Positions 8,846-17,523 of a stretch of 64,000 bases of DNA are shown here, one piece after another; positions within the stretch are counted from its first letter, which is position 1; each line of letters begins with the position of its first letter. The translations under genes were made by a program, and so were the position numbers. The notes under the pieces are model-generated. The model ran no database searches. It was given only the letters and a program-made list of their open reading frames with translations, and was not told the origin of the DNA. Source of the stretch: Nocardiopsis alborubida (GTDB taxonomy: Bacteria; Actinomycetota; Actinomycetes; Streptosporangiales; Streptosporangiaceae); assembly GCF_012396365.1 (NCBI RefSeq), contig NZ_JAAXPG010000035.1, positions 1 through 64,000 of the forward strand, given 5' to 3'.

Positions 8846-9698
8846 GCTGTTCGTTGGACTCCAGGATCTGCTGTAGGAACTGAACGCTTTCCGAAGGTCG
8901 GAGAGCGGATGCGTTGAGGTGCGAAAAGACTGTCACATAGCGTTGCAGAGATGCACTTTCTTGCACAAACAGGCTATCCGTAGATGTCTCGGTGTAGACG
9001 ATGCTCGGGTCGGGCTCGCTGGGGAAGTCCAGAAGAACGAACGATCCGGACAGCGCGGCGTGCATCCCGGCACTGAACGGCAGCACCTGAATGACGACGT
9101 TGTGACGCATCGCCATGTGGAGCAGGTGCTGTAGCTGTCCACGCATGGTTTCTGTGCCGCCTGGCTGGCGGTGGAGGGCAGCTTCATCGATGACTGTCCA
9201 CAGGTGCGGCGGGTTGTGTCTCGACAGGACGTGCTGGCGCTGGATACGCGCGTCAACGTTGCGTCTGACCTCTTCGTCTGTATAAGCGCCTCCTCCTTGA
9301 AAGACGGCTTTGGCGTACTCCGGCGTCTGCAACAGTCCTGGAACTACCTGACATTCGAACGATCGCATCATCGAGGCCTCAACTTCGAAGTCAGGTAGGG
9401 CGTTGCCGCCGAACACGTCCCTGTACTTCGACCACCAGCCCTTCTCCTTTGACTCCTGAGCCAGATCCTGAAGGGCAGCCCGCACGTTGGCGGAGGCCTC
9501 GTAGAGGTCAGCGAGCGCATCGATGTCTCGCGGCTTGATACGGCGAGCTTCGGCAGCCTCGATGTTGCTCAGCGTGGACTGGGGGACGGACGCTTCCTTG
9601 GCGGCCACGGAGAGCTTGAGGCCGCGATCCTCGCGCAGACGGCGGAGCTCTCGGGCAAGCCTCCGTCGACGCACGGTGGGGCTGATCGGATGGTGCAT
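8832..9698 (-). CDS. XRE-family regulator with DUF5753 domain (Scr1 type)
   Basis: A 288-residue protein. Residues 10-65 form an XRE helix-turn-helix (LKLSVAAKEASVPQSTLSNI). From about 95 onward is the DUF5753 domain, with WWSKYRDVFGG, VVPGLLQTPEYAKAVF, VIDEAALHRQPGGTETM, IQVLPFSAGMHAALSGSF and the C-terminal YVTVFSHLNASALRPSES. It probably regulates itself, DUF397 and possibly the divergent HATPase gene through the shared upstream region, where two GTATATCG copies lie. The length is normal for the family and the gene is intact, unlike the fragment at 4491-4743. Confidence 0.92.
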   Translation of the reverse strand: MHHPISPTVRRRRLARELRRLREDRGLKLSVAAKEASVPQSTLSNIEAAEARRIKPRDIDALADLYEASANVRAALQDLAQESKEKGWWSKYRDVFGGNALPDFEVEASMMRSFECQVVPGLLQTPEYAKAVFQGGGAYTDEEVRRNVDARIQRQHVLSRHNPPHLWTVIDEAALHRQPGGTETMRGQLQHLLHMAMRHNVVIQVLPFSAGMHAALSGSFVLLDFPSEPDPSIVYTETSTDSLFVQESASLQRYVTVFSHLNASALRPSESVQFLQQILESNEQHVHE

Positions 9699-9724
9699 AG
9701 GGGCAGCCTACTCAGATCTTCTTC

Positions 9725-9771
9725 GTATATCGAGTTTTCTCGTTGACAGGATGTATATCGCAGAGCATGAT
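9725..9771 (+). promoter_or_regulatory. Divergent promoter with repeated GTATATCG motif
   Basis: TTGACA at 9743-9748, a 17-base spacer and CATGAT at 9766-9771 form a good plus-strand promoter for the HATPase gene. Two direct copies of GTATATCG, at 9725-9732 and 9753-9760 (28 bases apart), bracket the -35 box, and a small palindrome CGAGTTTTCTCG sits between them. They are candidate operators for the divergent XRE regulator. Confidence 0.5.
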
Positions 9772-9933
9772 GGAGGTGTAGTCGGTGACCGGATCCTCAC
9801 AGAGGGTCGCAGAAGCCGCGTTGGTCAGGCTACGCCGTGCCCATTCCCTGTACTGGGGAAACGCGAAGGACCCACTCCTGCGGGCACACCGAACCCCCGT
9901 TGTCGCTCCACACATGCAAGGAGTCTGTTCGTC

Positions 9934-10497
9934 ATGCCCGCAACCGCATCCCTGGCCTACCTGCCCGAGGTGACCGACCCGCTCGGAGAGCTGGTGCCGC
10001 AGCGCTGCCGCCACTACTTCACCGGCGACGCCGACATCCGCAACTACAAGGCGCGTTGCTACTCCTTCGGTGGTTCTGTCCAGTACCTGCCGCTGGTGCG
10101 CGCCTTCCTGAACACCTGTGCTGCCACCCGGTCCGAGGACTACCGCTACCTGTTCACCCTGCTCGGATCCGAGCTCGCGAACAACGCCGTAGAGCACAGC
10201 CGCTCGGGCGAGCCCTACGGCACCTACACCCTCAAGTGCGAGCGGCGCGACGGCGGACTGAAGCTGACCTGTCGCGACCAGGGCGCGCGCGACGGTGAGC
10301 AGGCCGAGTGCGATCGGCGTTCGTACCTGCGTCCCCGCCCGAACGGGCTGGACCTGACCGCCGAGTCCGGGCGCGGTCTAGCACTGATCAACGCCCTGGC
10401 CACCTCATGGGGCGACAACGGCATCCCTGACCACCGACAGGTGTGGTTCTTCCTGGCCTCCGACCTGACCGACAACCTCTGGAACACCGCCGTGTAG
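9934..10497 (+). CDS. ATP-binding protein, RsbW-like HATPase_c_2
   Basis: A 187-residue protein with a GHKL-type ATPase fold like anti-sigma factor kinases. The N box is LLGSELANNAVEHS at about residues 75-88, and the G-box-like stretch is ESGRGLALINALATSWG near 150-166. An N-terminal extension (Y-R-C-Y-S-F-G segment) is typical of actinomycete versions. ATG 9934 has AAGGAG eleven bases upstream; longer upstream frames are unsupported. It pairs with a small downstream gene and lies divergent from the XRE/DUF397 operon, a frequent actinomycete arrangement. It probably acts as a regulatory kinase or anti-sigma factor; no target is identified here. Confidence 0.85.
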   Translation: MPATASLAYLPEVTDPLGELVPQRCRHYFTGDADIRNYKARCYSFGGSVQYLPLVRAFLNTCAATRSEDYRYLFTLLGSELANNAVEHSRSGEPYGTYTLKCERRDGGLKLTCRDQGARDGEQAECDRRSYLRPRPNGLDLTAESGRGLALINALATSWGDNGIPDHRQVWFFLASDLTDNLWNTAV

Positions 10498-10627
10498 AGC
10501 GCGGCTCATCACGCCCACGACGTCAGTGCCTCTGTACTGAAACGGGCCCAGGAGAGCGCGGCAACGCTCTTCCCGGGCCCTCCAATCCCAAAATCCACAC
10601 ACTGCGAGATGTAAGGAAACAGGATCA

Positions 10628-10969
10628 GTGACGCATCCTATCCCCGTACCCCGGCCCTCCAGCGACCCGCTGCACCGCTCCCTCCCGCCGCTGCCCCGGC
10701 GACACCCGCTGGTCGGCCCGTTCTGCCCGTCCTGTGAGCACCCCTCGTGCCGTCGACGGCGGGCCGCGCGCCTGCCCCGCCTGGGCGGACACCTGGCTGA
10801 GTACCAGCGCGAACACGCCCTCGCCGCCGCTTTCCAGGCCCGGAACCGGCACCTGGTGATCTGGTACGGGGAGAGGACGGGGTCGTACTGGGTCGCCTCC
10901 TCCACCGGCCTGACCGAGGTTCCCGACATCGGAACCCTCGCCCGCCTCCTGACACCGGTGTTTGCCTGA
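10628..10969 (+). CDS. Small hypothetical protein with CPSCEHPSC cysteine cluster
   Basis: A 113-residue protein with a Pro/Arg-rich N terminus, a putative zinc cluster CPSCEHPSC near residues 33-41 and a C-terminal half with RNRHLVIWYGERTGSYWVAS. Start GTG 10628 has an AGGAAACAGG site just upstream. It follows the HATPase gene by 130 bases on the same strand, and similar small proteins accompany such HATPase genes in actinomycetes. The function is unknown. Confidence 0.65.
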   Translation: MTHPIPVPRPSSDPLHRSLPPLPRRHPLVGPFCPSCEHPSCRRRRAARLPRLGGHLAEYQREHALAAAFQARNRHLVIWYGERTGSYWVASSTGLTEVPDIGTLARLLTPVFA

Positions 10970-11069
10970 CGCCGACTGGCCCGAAGCATCGCGGTGCTGG
11001 TCAGTCTCCTATGGGTTCCCACCAAACGGAGCCAGTGGCACCGCGTCTCGGCCAGGTCTGAATGGCAGT

Positions 11070-11127
11070 GGCGCGCCCTGGCCTTACTCGTACCCTCTTG
11101 GGTAGCGAAAACAGGCCAGGGCACGCC
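11070..11127. terminator. Large two-part hairpin between convergent genes
   Basis: An outer stem of about 15 bp (GGCGCGCCCTGGCCT against AGGCCAGGGCACGCC, one wobble pair) encloses a smaller TACCC/GGGTA hairpin at 11091-11104. It lies between the small plus-strand gene ending at 10969 and the minus-strand DUF499 gene ending at 11179, so a bidirectional terminator is likely. Confidence 0.65.
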
Positions 11128-11178
11128 AACAGCCACACCCAGAGCCGCAGAGCACCAGCGCGGATGGTCAAGCCGGAC

Positions 11179-14100
11179 TCAGTTCTCCTCGAAACCGCTG
11201 TCTTCGAACTTCAGTTGAGCGGCATTCTCCCGGATAGTGCGCATCTGCTGTTCGGTGAACCCGTCGTGGGCGGTTGCTTCGATCTCGATCTTGACGTGGA
11301 GCTGGACCCCGTCGGCGGCTTCAAGATGTGCGAGGACTTCCTGCTGGATGTTGGCGAAGTCGATACCGGGACGGTTGGGATTGAGGTCCTTAACGCCCCA
11401 GAACCTGCGCCGGACCTCCTTGGCTGGCGGAGTCGTGGGTTGGGAGCCGGTGACCGGGTCAGGAGCCACAGGAGTGGGAGTAGAGGGTTGGGTCACGTCG
11501 TCGTTGCCATTACCTCCACTCGCAGGGACGGCATCCTCAGCCTCGGCAGCGTCCTGTGCGTGTTGGGTAACCGCTCGTGCGGGCTGGACGAGGAGCGTGT
11601 CGTCGGTGACGAATGTGGGCTCGGGCTTGTCACCGTGGACCCAGAGATTCACGTACCGGCCGGTGGCCTCGTCGTAGCCGTCGGCGATGGCGAAGGCGTC
11701 CTGTTGCCACAGGAGGACGTCAGTGGTACCGAGCACCGCCTGTTCGAGGACCTGCCGGTTAGGCAGGCGCTTCAGGTAGGGGTACTGGGTGTACCAGGAC
11801 CACAGGTCCCCGAACCGCACGTGCCCCTTGTTCCATGCGTTGATCAGGGGCCCGTCGAGCGCCATGCGTACGAGCGTGGTCCCGAGCGCAGGGGTGATCC
11901 AGCCCTTGGCCTTGAGCGCGGCGGTGACGCGATCGGCCAGGGAGCCGCCCTCCCTGGCGACACGGACGAAGGAGAGCGTCGGCTTCTGACCGGGCTGTTC
12001 GACCGGGACCAGGGCCGCGGTGAAGGCGGCACGGACACGGTCGTCCACGGCCGTGTCCAACTGGCGGGCCCGGGTGACAGACTGTTTGCGCTGTTGAGGG
12101 CTGAGACCGAGCTCCTCAGCCTCGCCGGCGATGGACGTCCAGGCCCGATACTCGCGCGCTATTCCTTCGAGCTCGGGGTAGACATCGCGGTCAGCGGCGA
12201 TCATGACCAGCATGTTGCGGCGCTGCCGTTGGCCCCTGCCCGCCTCTCTCAGGAGACCTTCGGCGAAGTCGGCGGCTGTGGAGGTGTCCTTGCCCCAGGT
12301 AAACTTCGGGTGCAGGACCACGAGCTTCAACACGTCGGAGTCGGGGACGTCCCCGGTGTCGAGAACAGCAGTGTGCACGGCGCTGAAGGAAGCCTTGGGC
12401 TCCTTTGCCACGGACTTGATCCGGTCGACGATCAGGGCATGAACATCGGCCTCGCTGTAGCCCGCCGCGCGGTCGGTGGCCACGCGGGAGACCGAGGCGG
12501 CCAGGTCGTACCAGGAGCGGTCGCCGTCTTCGTAGAAGTATGTGCCACGCTGCCCCAGCAGGGCGCGGGCATCCCCGATGTGGTTGATGACATCGCCGGG
12601 CACCGCGGTCCCCAGACGTAGCCGCTGGATGTCCACGCCCTTGTGTGCCGAGCGCAGTGTCGGGACGGTCGCGATGAAGACCGACCGGGCGATACGTCGT
12701 GTGAGGGCTTGCTGTCCGAACGACGGACGTTCGTGATCGATCTGGACCGGTGTGGACCCTTCGCCGTCGACGTCCTTGTCCACCACCGGCTTCCAGTTGT
12801 CATCAAGATACTTGGTGATCTCGCTGAAGACCTGGGTGTCGTCGATGGGCACCGCGCCAGGTGTGATGAGCGGTGTGGTGTCACGGGTGATCCACAACGC
12901 GTGGATGACCACGCTCATCAATCGCAGCACACCGCGAGTTCTCTGGAACTTTGGCAGCGTGGACCAGTCCTCGTAGAGGCGGTCGAAGAGCTCCGGGTGA
13001 ATCGGGTATGCCGCACGGATACGTTGCTCGTACTCGCCGGTGGTCGTCTCGCGGGGGAAGAACCCGGTGTTGTCCTGGTAGTACTTCACGTACTGCTTGG
13101 CCACTGCGGAGATGTCCGCCAGGGCGACGGCATCGGGCTCCTCGAACAGACGCCGCCGCACGATCTCGAAGGACTCCACGTTGTTGGCCGGTCGCCAGTC
13201 GTCGGCGTTACGACCGATAACCTGCTGAAGGGCTTCCAGGGCGACGTGCCCGTTGTGGCCGCCCACCTCCAGCGCCGAGCCACCGCCACCGTTGTCCAGG
13301 GAGTCGGAAGCAGGGATGGACACGACGAGCATGACACCTGGGGTGGACTTGGCCATCTCGGTCAAGTGTTGGGCGAAGGTGTTCTGCGTAGCGAAGGATC
13401 CGCCGGGCAGGTCGTCGCGCCCCAGAAGCTGGCGGGCGTAAGCCACCCACTCGTCGATCAGGATCAGCACGCTCTGACCTTCAGCGGTGATGTCACGCAC
13501 GAGGGCGTCGAGCGCGTCCCCCGGATCGGTACCGGAAGCGTCCGCCATCGCGACGCGGTCAAACGCCTCGCGGCCACCGAGCTGCCAGGCCAGCTCCCCC
13601 CAGAGGGTGCGTACCTGCGTGCCGTCGTCCTTGACGATTGGCTGGCTCGGGGACAGTTTTGTTCCCACCAGGGTGACCCGCTTCGCGTCCAGCGATCTCA
13701 GAGGGTCGCCTTGGGCTGTGGGCAGGGAGGTATGGATGACGTCCTGAACCGCTTGGGGCAGCTTGCTCGCGTCCAAGCCTGCTGAGAAAAGATGGTAGAG
13801 GGCCAGCATTGAGTGGGTCTTACCACCACCGAACTGAGTTTGCAGGTTGATCACCGGGCTTGCTCCGGCGTCTCCGGAAAGACGCTTGAGCGCACGGGTC
13901 AGTAGATCGGACAGGCCACTGGTCAGGTAGGTGCGGACGAAGAACTCATGTGGGTCTAGATACTCCGTCGCGGTGGCGTGGCCATGGGCTACCGCGTGCA
14001 AATCGGCGGCGAACTCCGCAGCGGAGAACTGCCCGCGAAGCACGTCAGCGTGCGGGCGGATGACGTCACGCCACGGCTTGATCGTGGTGCCAGCCTGCAT

Positions 14101-14586
14101 ACCAGCGACCTTGACCGTCTGAGACTCGCGCATCAGCCGGTTGCGGGTCTGCTTCTCGTAGACCTCCCGCTGGTGCTCCATGCGCATCTTCGCGACCGCG
14201 TCAGCTTCGTCCCCCGCACCGATCACCGTCAGCAGGCGCTCGATCGTGTCCAGAGCACGGTAGGTGTCGTCTGAGGAGAACTTGTGCCCGTGGTGGACCG
14301 AGTTCGCCGTGTCCCGTAGCTCGGAGGCCAACGCCGACTGTGGACGTGAGAGGTCCTTCTCGAAGGTCCTCCACTTTTCGGTGATCATGCGCAGCAGGAA
14401 CCGCACGTCGTCCTGCGAATAGGTCTTGGGGGAACCGAACTTCGCGGTGTCCTCGGCGGTGATTAGATCGATCCAGGTCTTACCGGCGGGAGCCTGGGCA
14501 GACATCCGCATGTCGACCCACGGACGGATGCCCTCAAGCAACTGGTCGAGGCCGCGCAGTACTTTCTCGTTGTTCGTCAGCGCCAT
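11179..14586 (-). CDS. DUF499 P-loop ATPase with HEPN-like N terminus (anti-phage associated)
   Basis: A 1135-residue protein of the COG1483/DUF499 family. The first ~130 residues resemble the Swt1-type HEPN domain: RPWVDMRM, then ELRDTANSVHHG (an R-x6-H motif at about 91-98) and FSSDDTYRALDTIERLL. The ATPase core follows: Walker A TQFGGGKTHSMLAL at 250-263 and Walker B VLILIDEW at 373-380. The C terminus has an acidic, Pro/Thr-rich linker before a final small domain ending near ADGVQLHVKIEIEA. ATG 14586 overlaps the methyltransferase stop in TGATG; the frame extends 26 codons further upstream, but inside the methyltransferase gene and without a binding site. DUF499 ATPases occur with DUF1156 methylases in predicted phage-defence loci. 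It probably couples ATP hydrolysis to invader recognition or nuclease control. Confidence 0.88.
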   Translation of the reverse strand: MALTNNEKVLRGLDQLLEGIRPWVDMRMSAQAPAGKTWIDLITAEDTAKFGSPKTYSQDDVRFLLRMITEKWRTFEKDLSRPQSALASELRDTANSVHHGHKFSSDDTYRALDTIERLLTVIGAGDEADAVAKMRMEHQREVYEKQTRNRLMRESQTVKVAGMQAGTTIKPWRDVIRPHADVLRGQFSAAEFAADLHAVAHGHATATEYLDPHEFFVRTYLTSGLSDLLTRALKRLSGDAGASPVINLQTQFGGGKTHSMLALYHLFSAGLDASKLPQAVQDVIHTSLPTAQGDPLRSLDAKRVTLVGTKLSPSQPIVKDDGTQVRTLWGELAWQLGGREAFDRVAMADASGTDPGDALDALVRDITAEGQSVLILIDEWVAYARQLLGRDDLPGGSFATQNTFAQHLTEMAKSTPGVMLVVSIPASDSLDNGGGGSALEVGGHNGHVALEALQQVIGRNADDWRPANNVESFEIVRRRLFEEPDAVALADISAVAKQYVKYYQDNTGFFPRETTTGEYEQRIRAAYPIHPELFDRLYEDWSTLPKFQRTRGVLRLMSVVIHALWITRDTTPLITPGAVPIDDTQVFSEITKYLDDNWKPVVDKDVDGEGSTPVQIDHERPSFGQQALTRRIARSVFIATVPTLRSAHKGVDIQRLRLGTAVPGDVINHIGDARALLGQRGTYFYEDGDRSWYDLAASVSRVATDRAAGYSEADVHALIVDRIKSVAKEPKASFSAVHTAVLDTGDVPDSDVLKLVVLHPKFTWGKDTSTAADFAEGLLREAGRGQRQRRNMLVMIAADRDVYPELEGIAREYRAWTSIAGEAEELGLSPQQRKQSVTRARQLDTAVDDRVRAAFTAALVPVEQPGQKPTLSFVRVAREGGSLADRVTAALKAKGWITPALGTTLVRMALDGPLINAWNKGHVRFGDLWSWYTQYPYLKRLPNRQVLEQAVLGTTDVLLWQQDAFAIADGYDEATGRYVNLWVHGDKPEPTFVTDDTLLVQPARAVTQHAQDAAEAEDAVPASGGNGNDDVTQPSTPTPVAPDPVTGSQPTTPPAKEVRRRFWGVKDLNPNRPGIDFANIQQEVLAHLEAADGVQLHVKIEIEATAHDGFTEQQMRTIRENAAQLKFEDSGFEEN

Positions 14587-17441
14587 CAGAGGTCCTCCCC
14601 GAAGAGCATCTCCGCCACAGGGGCAGGGCGGATCGTGGTCGAGGTCGCGGAGACTTCGGCCCACGCACCACCGAGCCCGTTGAATAGGCCAGCGGTCGAG
14701 GCGTCTTGAGACTCCATGAGTTCGTACAGACGGGTGGCCAGGCGGTTGACCTCGTCCAGGTTCACCTTCCCCTTCACCCCTGCCATGAGCCTGGCAGCAT
14801 CTTCACGTCCTTCGGTCGCGTACGCGCGTGCTAGGTGACAGGTGACCTCCCACAGTGACAAACGATCATCGTGGGCTGGGTCCCACTGGGGATCAAGATC
14901 CTGTGGCTTGATCAGTGCCACCTTGCCACCACCGGAAGTGAGGGTCCCGCCGCGAGCGATCCCGTCCACAGACAGACCAAGTGGGACCGCCAGCGATTCA
15001 GCATCACCAAACGGGCGAGTGTTCCAACCATAGGAACGGAACCAGTCCAGGCAGAACCGGGTATCGGCATCCAGTTCCGCGTCATGCTCGTTCTGTAGGG
15101 CGTCGAACGTCTGGTTGATTAGCGCCAGCGCGGTCTTGACTGGCATTGTAGAGCCGTCGTCCTCCAAGACTCGGGAGAAACGGGAGTACACGGCCATGCC
15201 AGGACCGAGGATCGTCTGCCTCAAGTCCGCTGGGGCGATGGCGCCCTCACGGATACGTGGTAGTGCCTCCTCCAGCTCCGTGTAGAGCGCGGTCAGGAAC
15301 CCTGCACGGTCCGTTGCCGGAGCGGTCTTCTCGCGAGGACGGAGAGCCAACACGATCGACGAGGCGAGTGCGTTCGTGCCGACGGAAATCATGCGACCTC
15401 CGCGCTCCGAGCGAACAGGCCATGTCGCGGTGATGGTCCAGCCGTTACGCACCATGCCCTCCAAGAAGGTGGACCACCCTGTGGAGGCGACTCCTTCCTT
15501 CTCCAGTTCGGCTTGTTTGAAAGCGTAGAAGACGGTGATTGGATAGTCCGATGAGGCTGTCTTCCGAGCGTGTGCGAAGACGTTCTCAAACCCATCCTTG
15601 AAGAATCTCTCGGCGTGTGCCTTGTCGCCATGGCGATAGGGGTTGGCGACGAGCTCTTCATTCTTTGGCACGAGCATCGTTCCGAATAGGTCGGGATGGA
15701 TTTTCCGAAGTGCACGCCGGAGCCAAACGTAAAAGAAATCGGACAGGTCGGAGTATCCGATGTTGTCGTAATATGGTGGGTCGGTGGCGATTAGGAGGCC
15801 TGTGTAGTCGCGGCTAGCAGCATCGTCTTGAGAAGTTTTCCCGGAAAGACTTGCTGATAGATTTTCGAGCGCTTCTGCTTGGCTTTCAGTTGCAATTGAA
15901 ATGTCACCTGCGGCTCGCGCAAATGGAGACACCTCGACAAAATCCCAAGCCATCGGGATTGCTTGACGCGCGAACAGATTCCTTGCTTGGTCACGTCCGC
16001 TTGACCAGGTGACGATTGAGTTATTCAGATCTGTTGTCCGGCTCAACGCCATGCCGAGATACGTCGCCACAGCGTCAGAGTATGCCTCGGCTTCCGCGCC
16101 GCCCGCTGTCAGACGTTCGCCTCGGGAGAGCCCTTGGTCGGTGGCGTCTGCGAGTACTTTGTTGCGCACCTCATTGATGAGGTCGCTAAATGTCGTCAGA
16201 GCAGTGAGCTGGCGGTTAGTGAACAGGTCGGAAAACTCGCTCAGGCCATACTGGGGAGGGGAAAACCATCGCGGGTTCGCAGCAACGGAACCGGCTGGTG
16301 TGCTGATCGGTTGTGGGATATTTGCTGCCTGCGCGTGGTCTTTGCTGGGAGTGAGGTAAGTTCGGCGACGATTTCCTGCTGCAACGACGGAAAGCAGTTG
16401 GGTGCCAATTCGGTTGGCAACCCCTTCGGCGCGGATGAAAGCCAAAGTGACGAACCCTCCGCAAGCGACACAAGTGGCTCCCTTGCCCGTTGTCATGGTT
16501 CCATCGTCTGTTTTTATTGGAGCCTGCTTTGGGTCGTGCCCGATACTGAACTCCACACGGCGTCCGCCGGGCGCTGCGGCGTTGTCCACCACGGTCGGGA
16601 TGACGTACGCCTCCTTGCCCTTTTTCTTGCCAAGCCACCAGGAACGCACCAAGGGCATGCGGATGCCACACGCCGGGTTCGGGCAGACCACTGTCCGGGC
16701 CCAGATCCACGCGATGACGGTCGCCTCGTTGGTCTTTCCTGTGGGCTTGCCATCGGGCCCCAGCACAGGCACCTGCGCCTTGGGGTACAAGTGCCCGATC
16801 CGCTCCAGTGCTCGCTCGCGCACCCAGGCGCCGTAGCGACGTACGTCCTCTGCCAGTCCCGTGGCGCGAGGCCACGAACCCAGACGACTCTCCGCAGCCC
16901 CAGGGAACACGGGCGGCTGTCCCGCAAACTTCGGCGGGATCTCGATGAGGGCCTTGTTGATCAGTACGGGAACCGGGTTGAGGTCGCTGGCGTGGGCCTC
17001 CAGGCCCAGACGCTGGGCCTCCAACGGGATCGTGCCGCCACCCGCGAACGGGTCCAGGATCGCAGGTGGATTTCCCCCTGTGCTCTTGAGGATCTCCTCG
17101 CGGGCTTTCCGGTACAGGCCCTCATCGGAGATGTTCTCCCACACCACCAGTTCTCGGATGATCCCGTGCAGGCGCTCACGCTCCGCCTTCTGTTCCTCCT
17201 CGCTGGGAAACAGCTCGGGATGTGAGGACGGATCGTCGACGAGCTGAGCGAACAGCACGGCGCGGGCTGCGGCCAGAGGGCGACGGGCCCACCACAGGTG
17301 CAGTGTGGAGGGGTGTCCATGGCGAATGGACTTCTCGCGGGCGGACTCGGCGTTGATCTCCTCCAGGGGGAGGGACACCTCGATGAGCTTACGTCGGGGG
17401 ACGGAACCCTCTGGTGTTTCGGGGTGCACTGCGCTGTTCAC
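14586..17441 (-). CDS. DUF1156 adenine-specific DNA methyltransferase (anti-phage associated)
   Basis: A 951-residue COG1743-type methylase. The N-terminal DUF1156 domain has the LHLWWARRPLAAARAVLFA hallmark at about 47-65. SAM-binding motif I, LDPFAGGGTIPLEAQRLG, is at about 129-146, and the catalytic ATDPPYYDNIGYSD at about 552-565 is intact, so N6-adenine methylation is expected. Between them CPNPAC (253-258) and CVAC (324-327) form a zinc-ribbon-like insert, probably for DNA recognition. It overlaps the DUF499 start and lies 82 bases downstream of the helicase gene. In such systems the methylase is thought to mark self DNA. No conventional restriction endonuclease is fused to it. Confidence 0.92.
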   Translation of the reverse strand: MNSAVHPETPEGSVPRRKLIEVSLPLEEINAESAREKSIRHGHPSTLHLWWARRPLAAARAVLFAQLVDDPSSHPELFPSEEEQKAERERLHGIIRELVVWENISDEGLYRKAREEILKSTGGNPPAILDPFAGGGTIPLEAQRLGLEAHASDLNPVPVLINKALIEIPPKFAGQPPVFPGAAESRLGSWPRATGLAEDVRRYGAWVRERALERIGHLYPKAQVPVLGPDGKPTGKTNEATVIAWIWARTVVCPNPACGIRMPLVRSWWLGKKKGKEAYVIPTVVDNAAAPGGRRVEFSIGHDPKQAPIKTDDGTMTTGKGATCVACGGFVTLAFIRAEGVANRIGTQLLSVVAAGNRRRTYLTPSKDHAQAANIPQPISTPAGSVAANPRWFSPPQYGLSEFSDLFTNRQLTALTTFSDLINEVRNKVLADATDQGLSRGERLTAGGAEAEAYSDAVATYLGMALSRTTDLNNSIVTWSSGRDQARNLFARQAIPMAWDFVEVSPFARAAGDISIATESQAEALENLSASLSGKTSQDDAASRDYTGLLIATDPPYYDNIGYSDLSDFFYVWLRRALRKIHPDLFGTMLVPKNEELVANPYRHGDKAHAERFFKDGFENVFAHARKTASSDYPITVFYAFKQAELEKEGVASTGWSTFLEGMVRNGWTITATWPVRSERGGRMISVGTNALASSIVLALRPREKTAPATDRAGFLTALYTELEEALPRIREGAIAPADLRQTILGPGMAVYSRFSRVLEDDGSTMPVKTALALINQTFDALQNEHDAELDADTRFCLDWFRSYGWNTRPFGDAESLAVPLGLSVDGIARGGTLTSGGGKVALIKPQDLDPQWDPAHDDRLSLWEVTCHLARAYATEGREDAARLMAGVKGKVNLDEVNRLATRLYELMESQDASTAGLFNGLGGAWAEVSATSTTIRPAPVAEMLFGEDL

Positions 17442-17523
17442 CTGTTCAATCTAGATGCCGAGACGCTCGATCCATGCTGCGGGGACATGCGAGCGGACGG
17501 AGGAAGGGTGTGGGTCCAGGATG

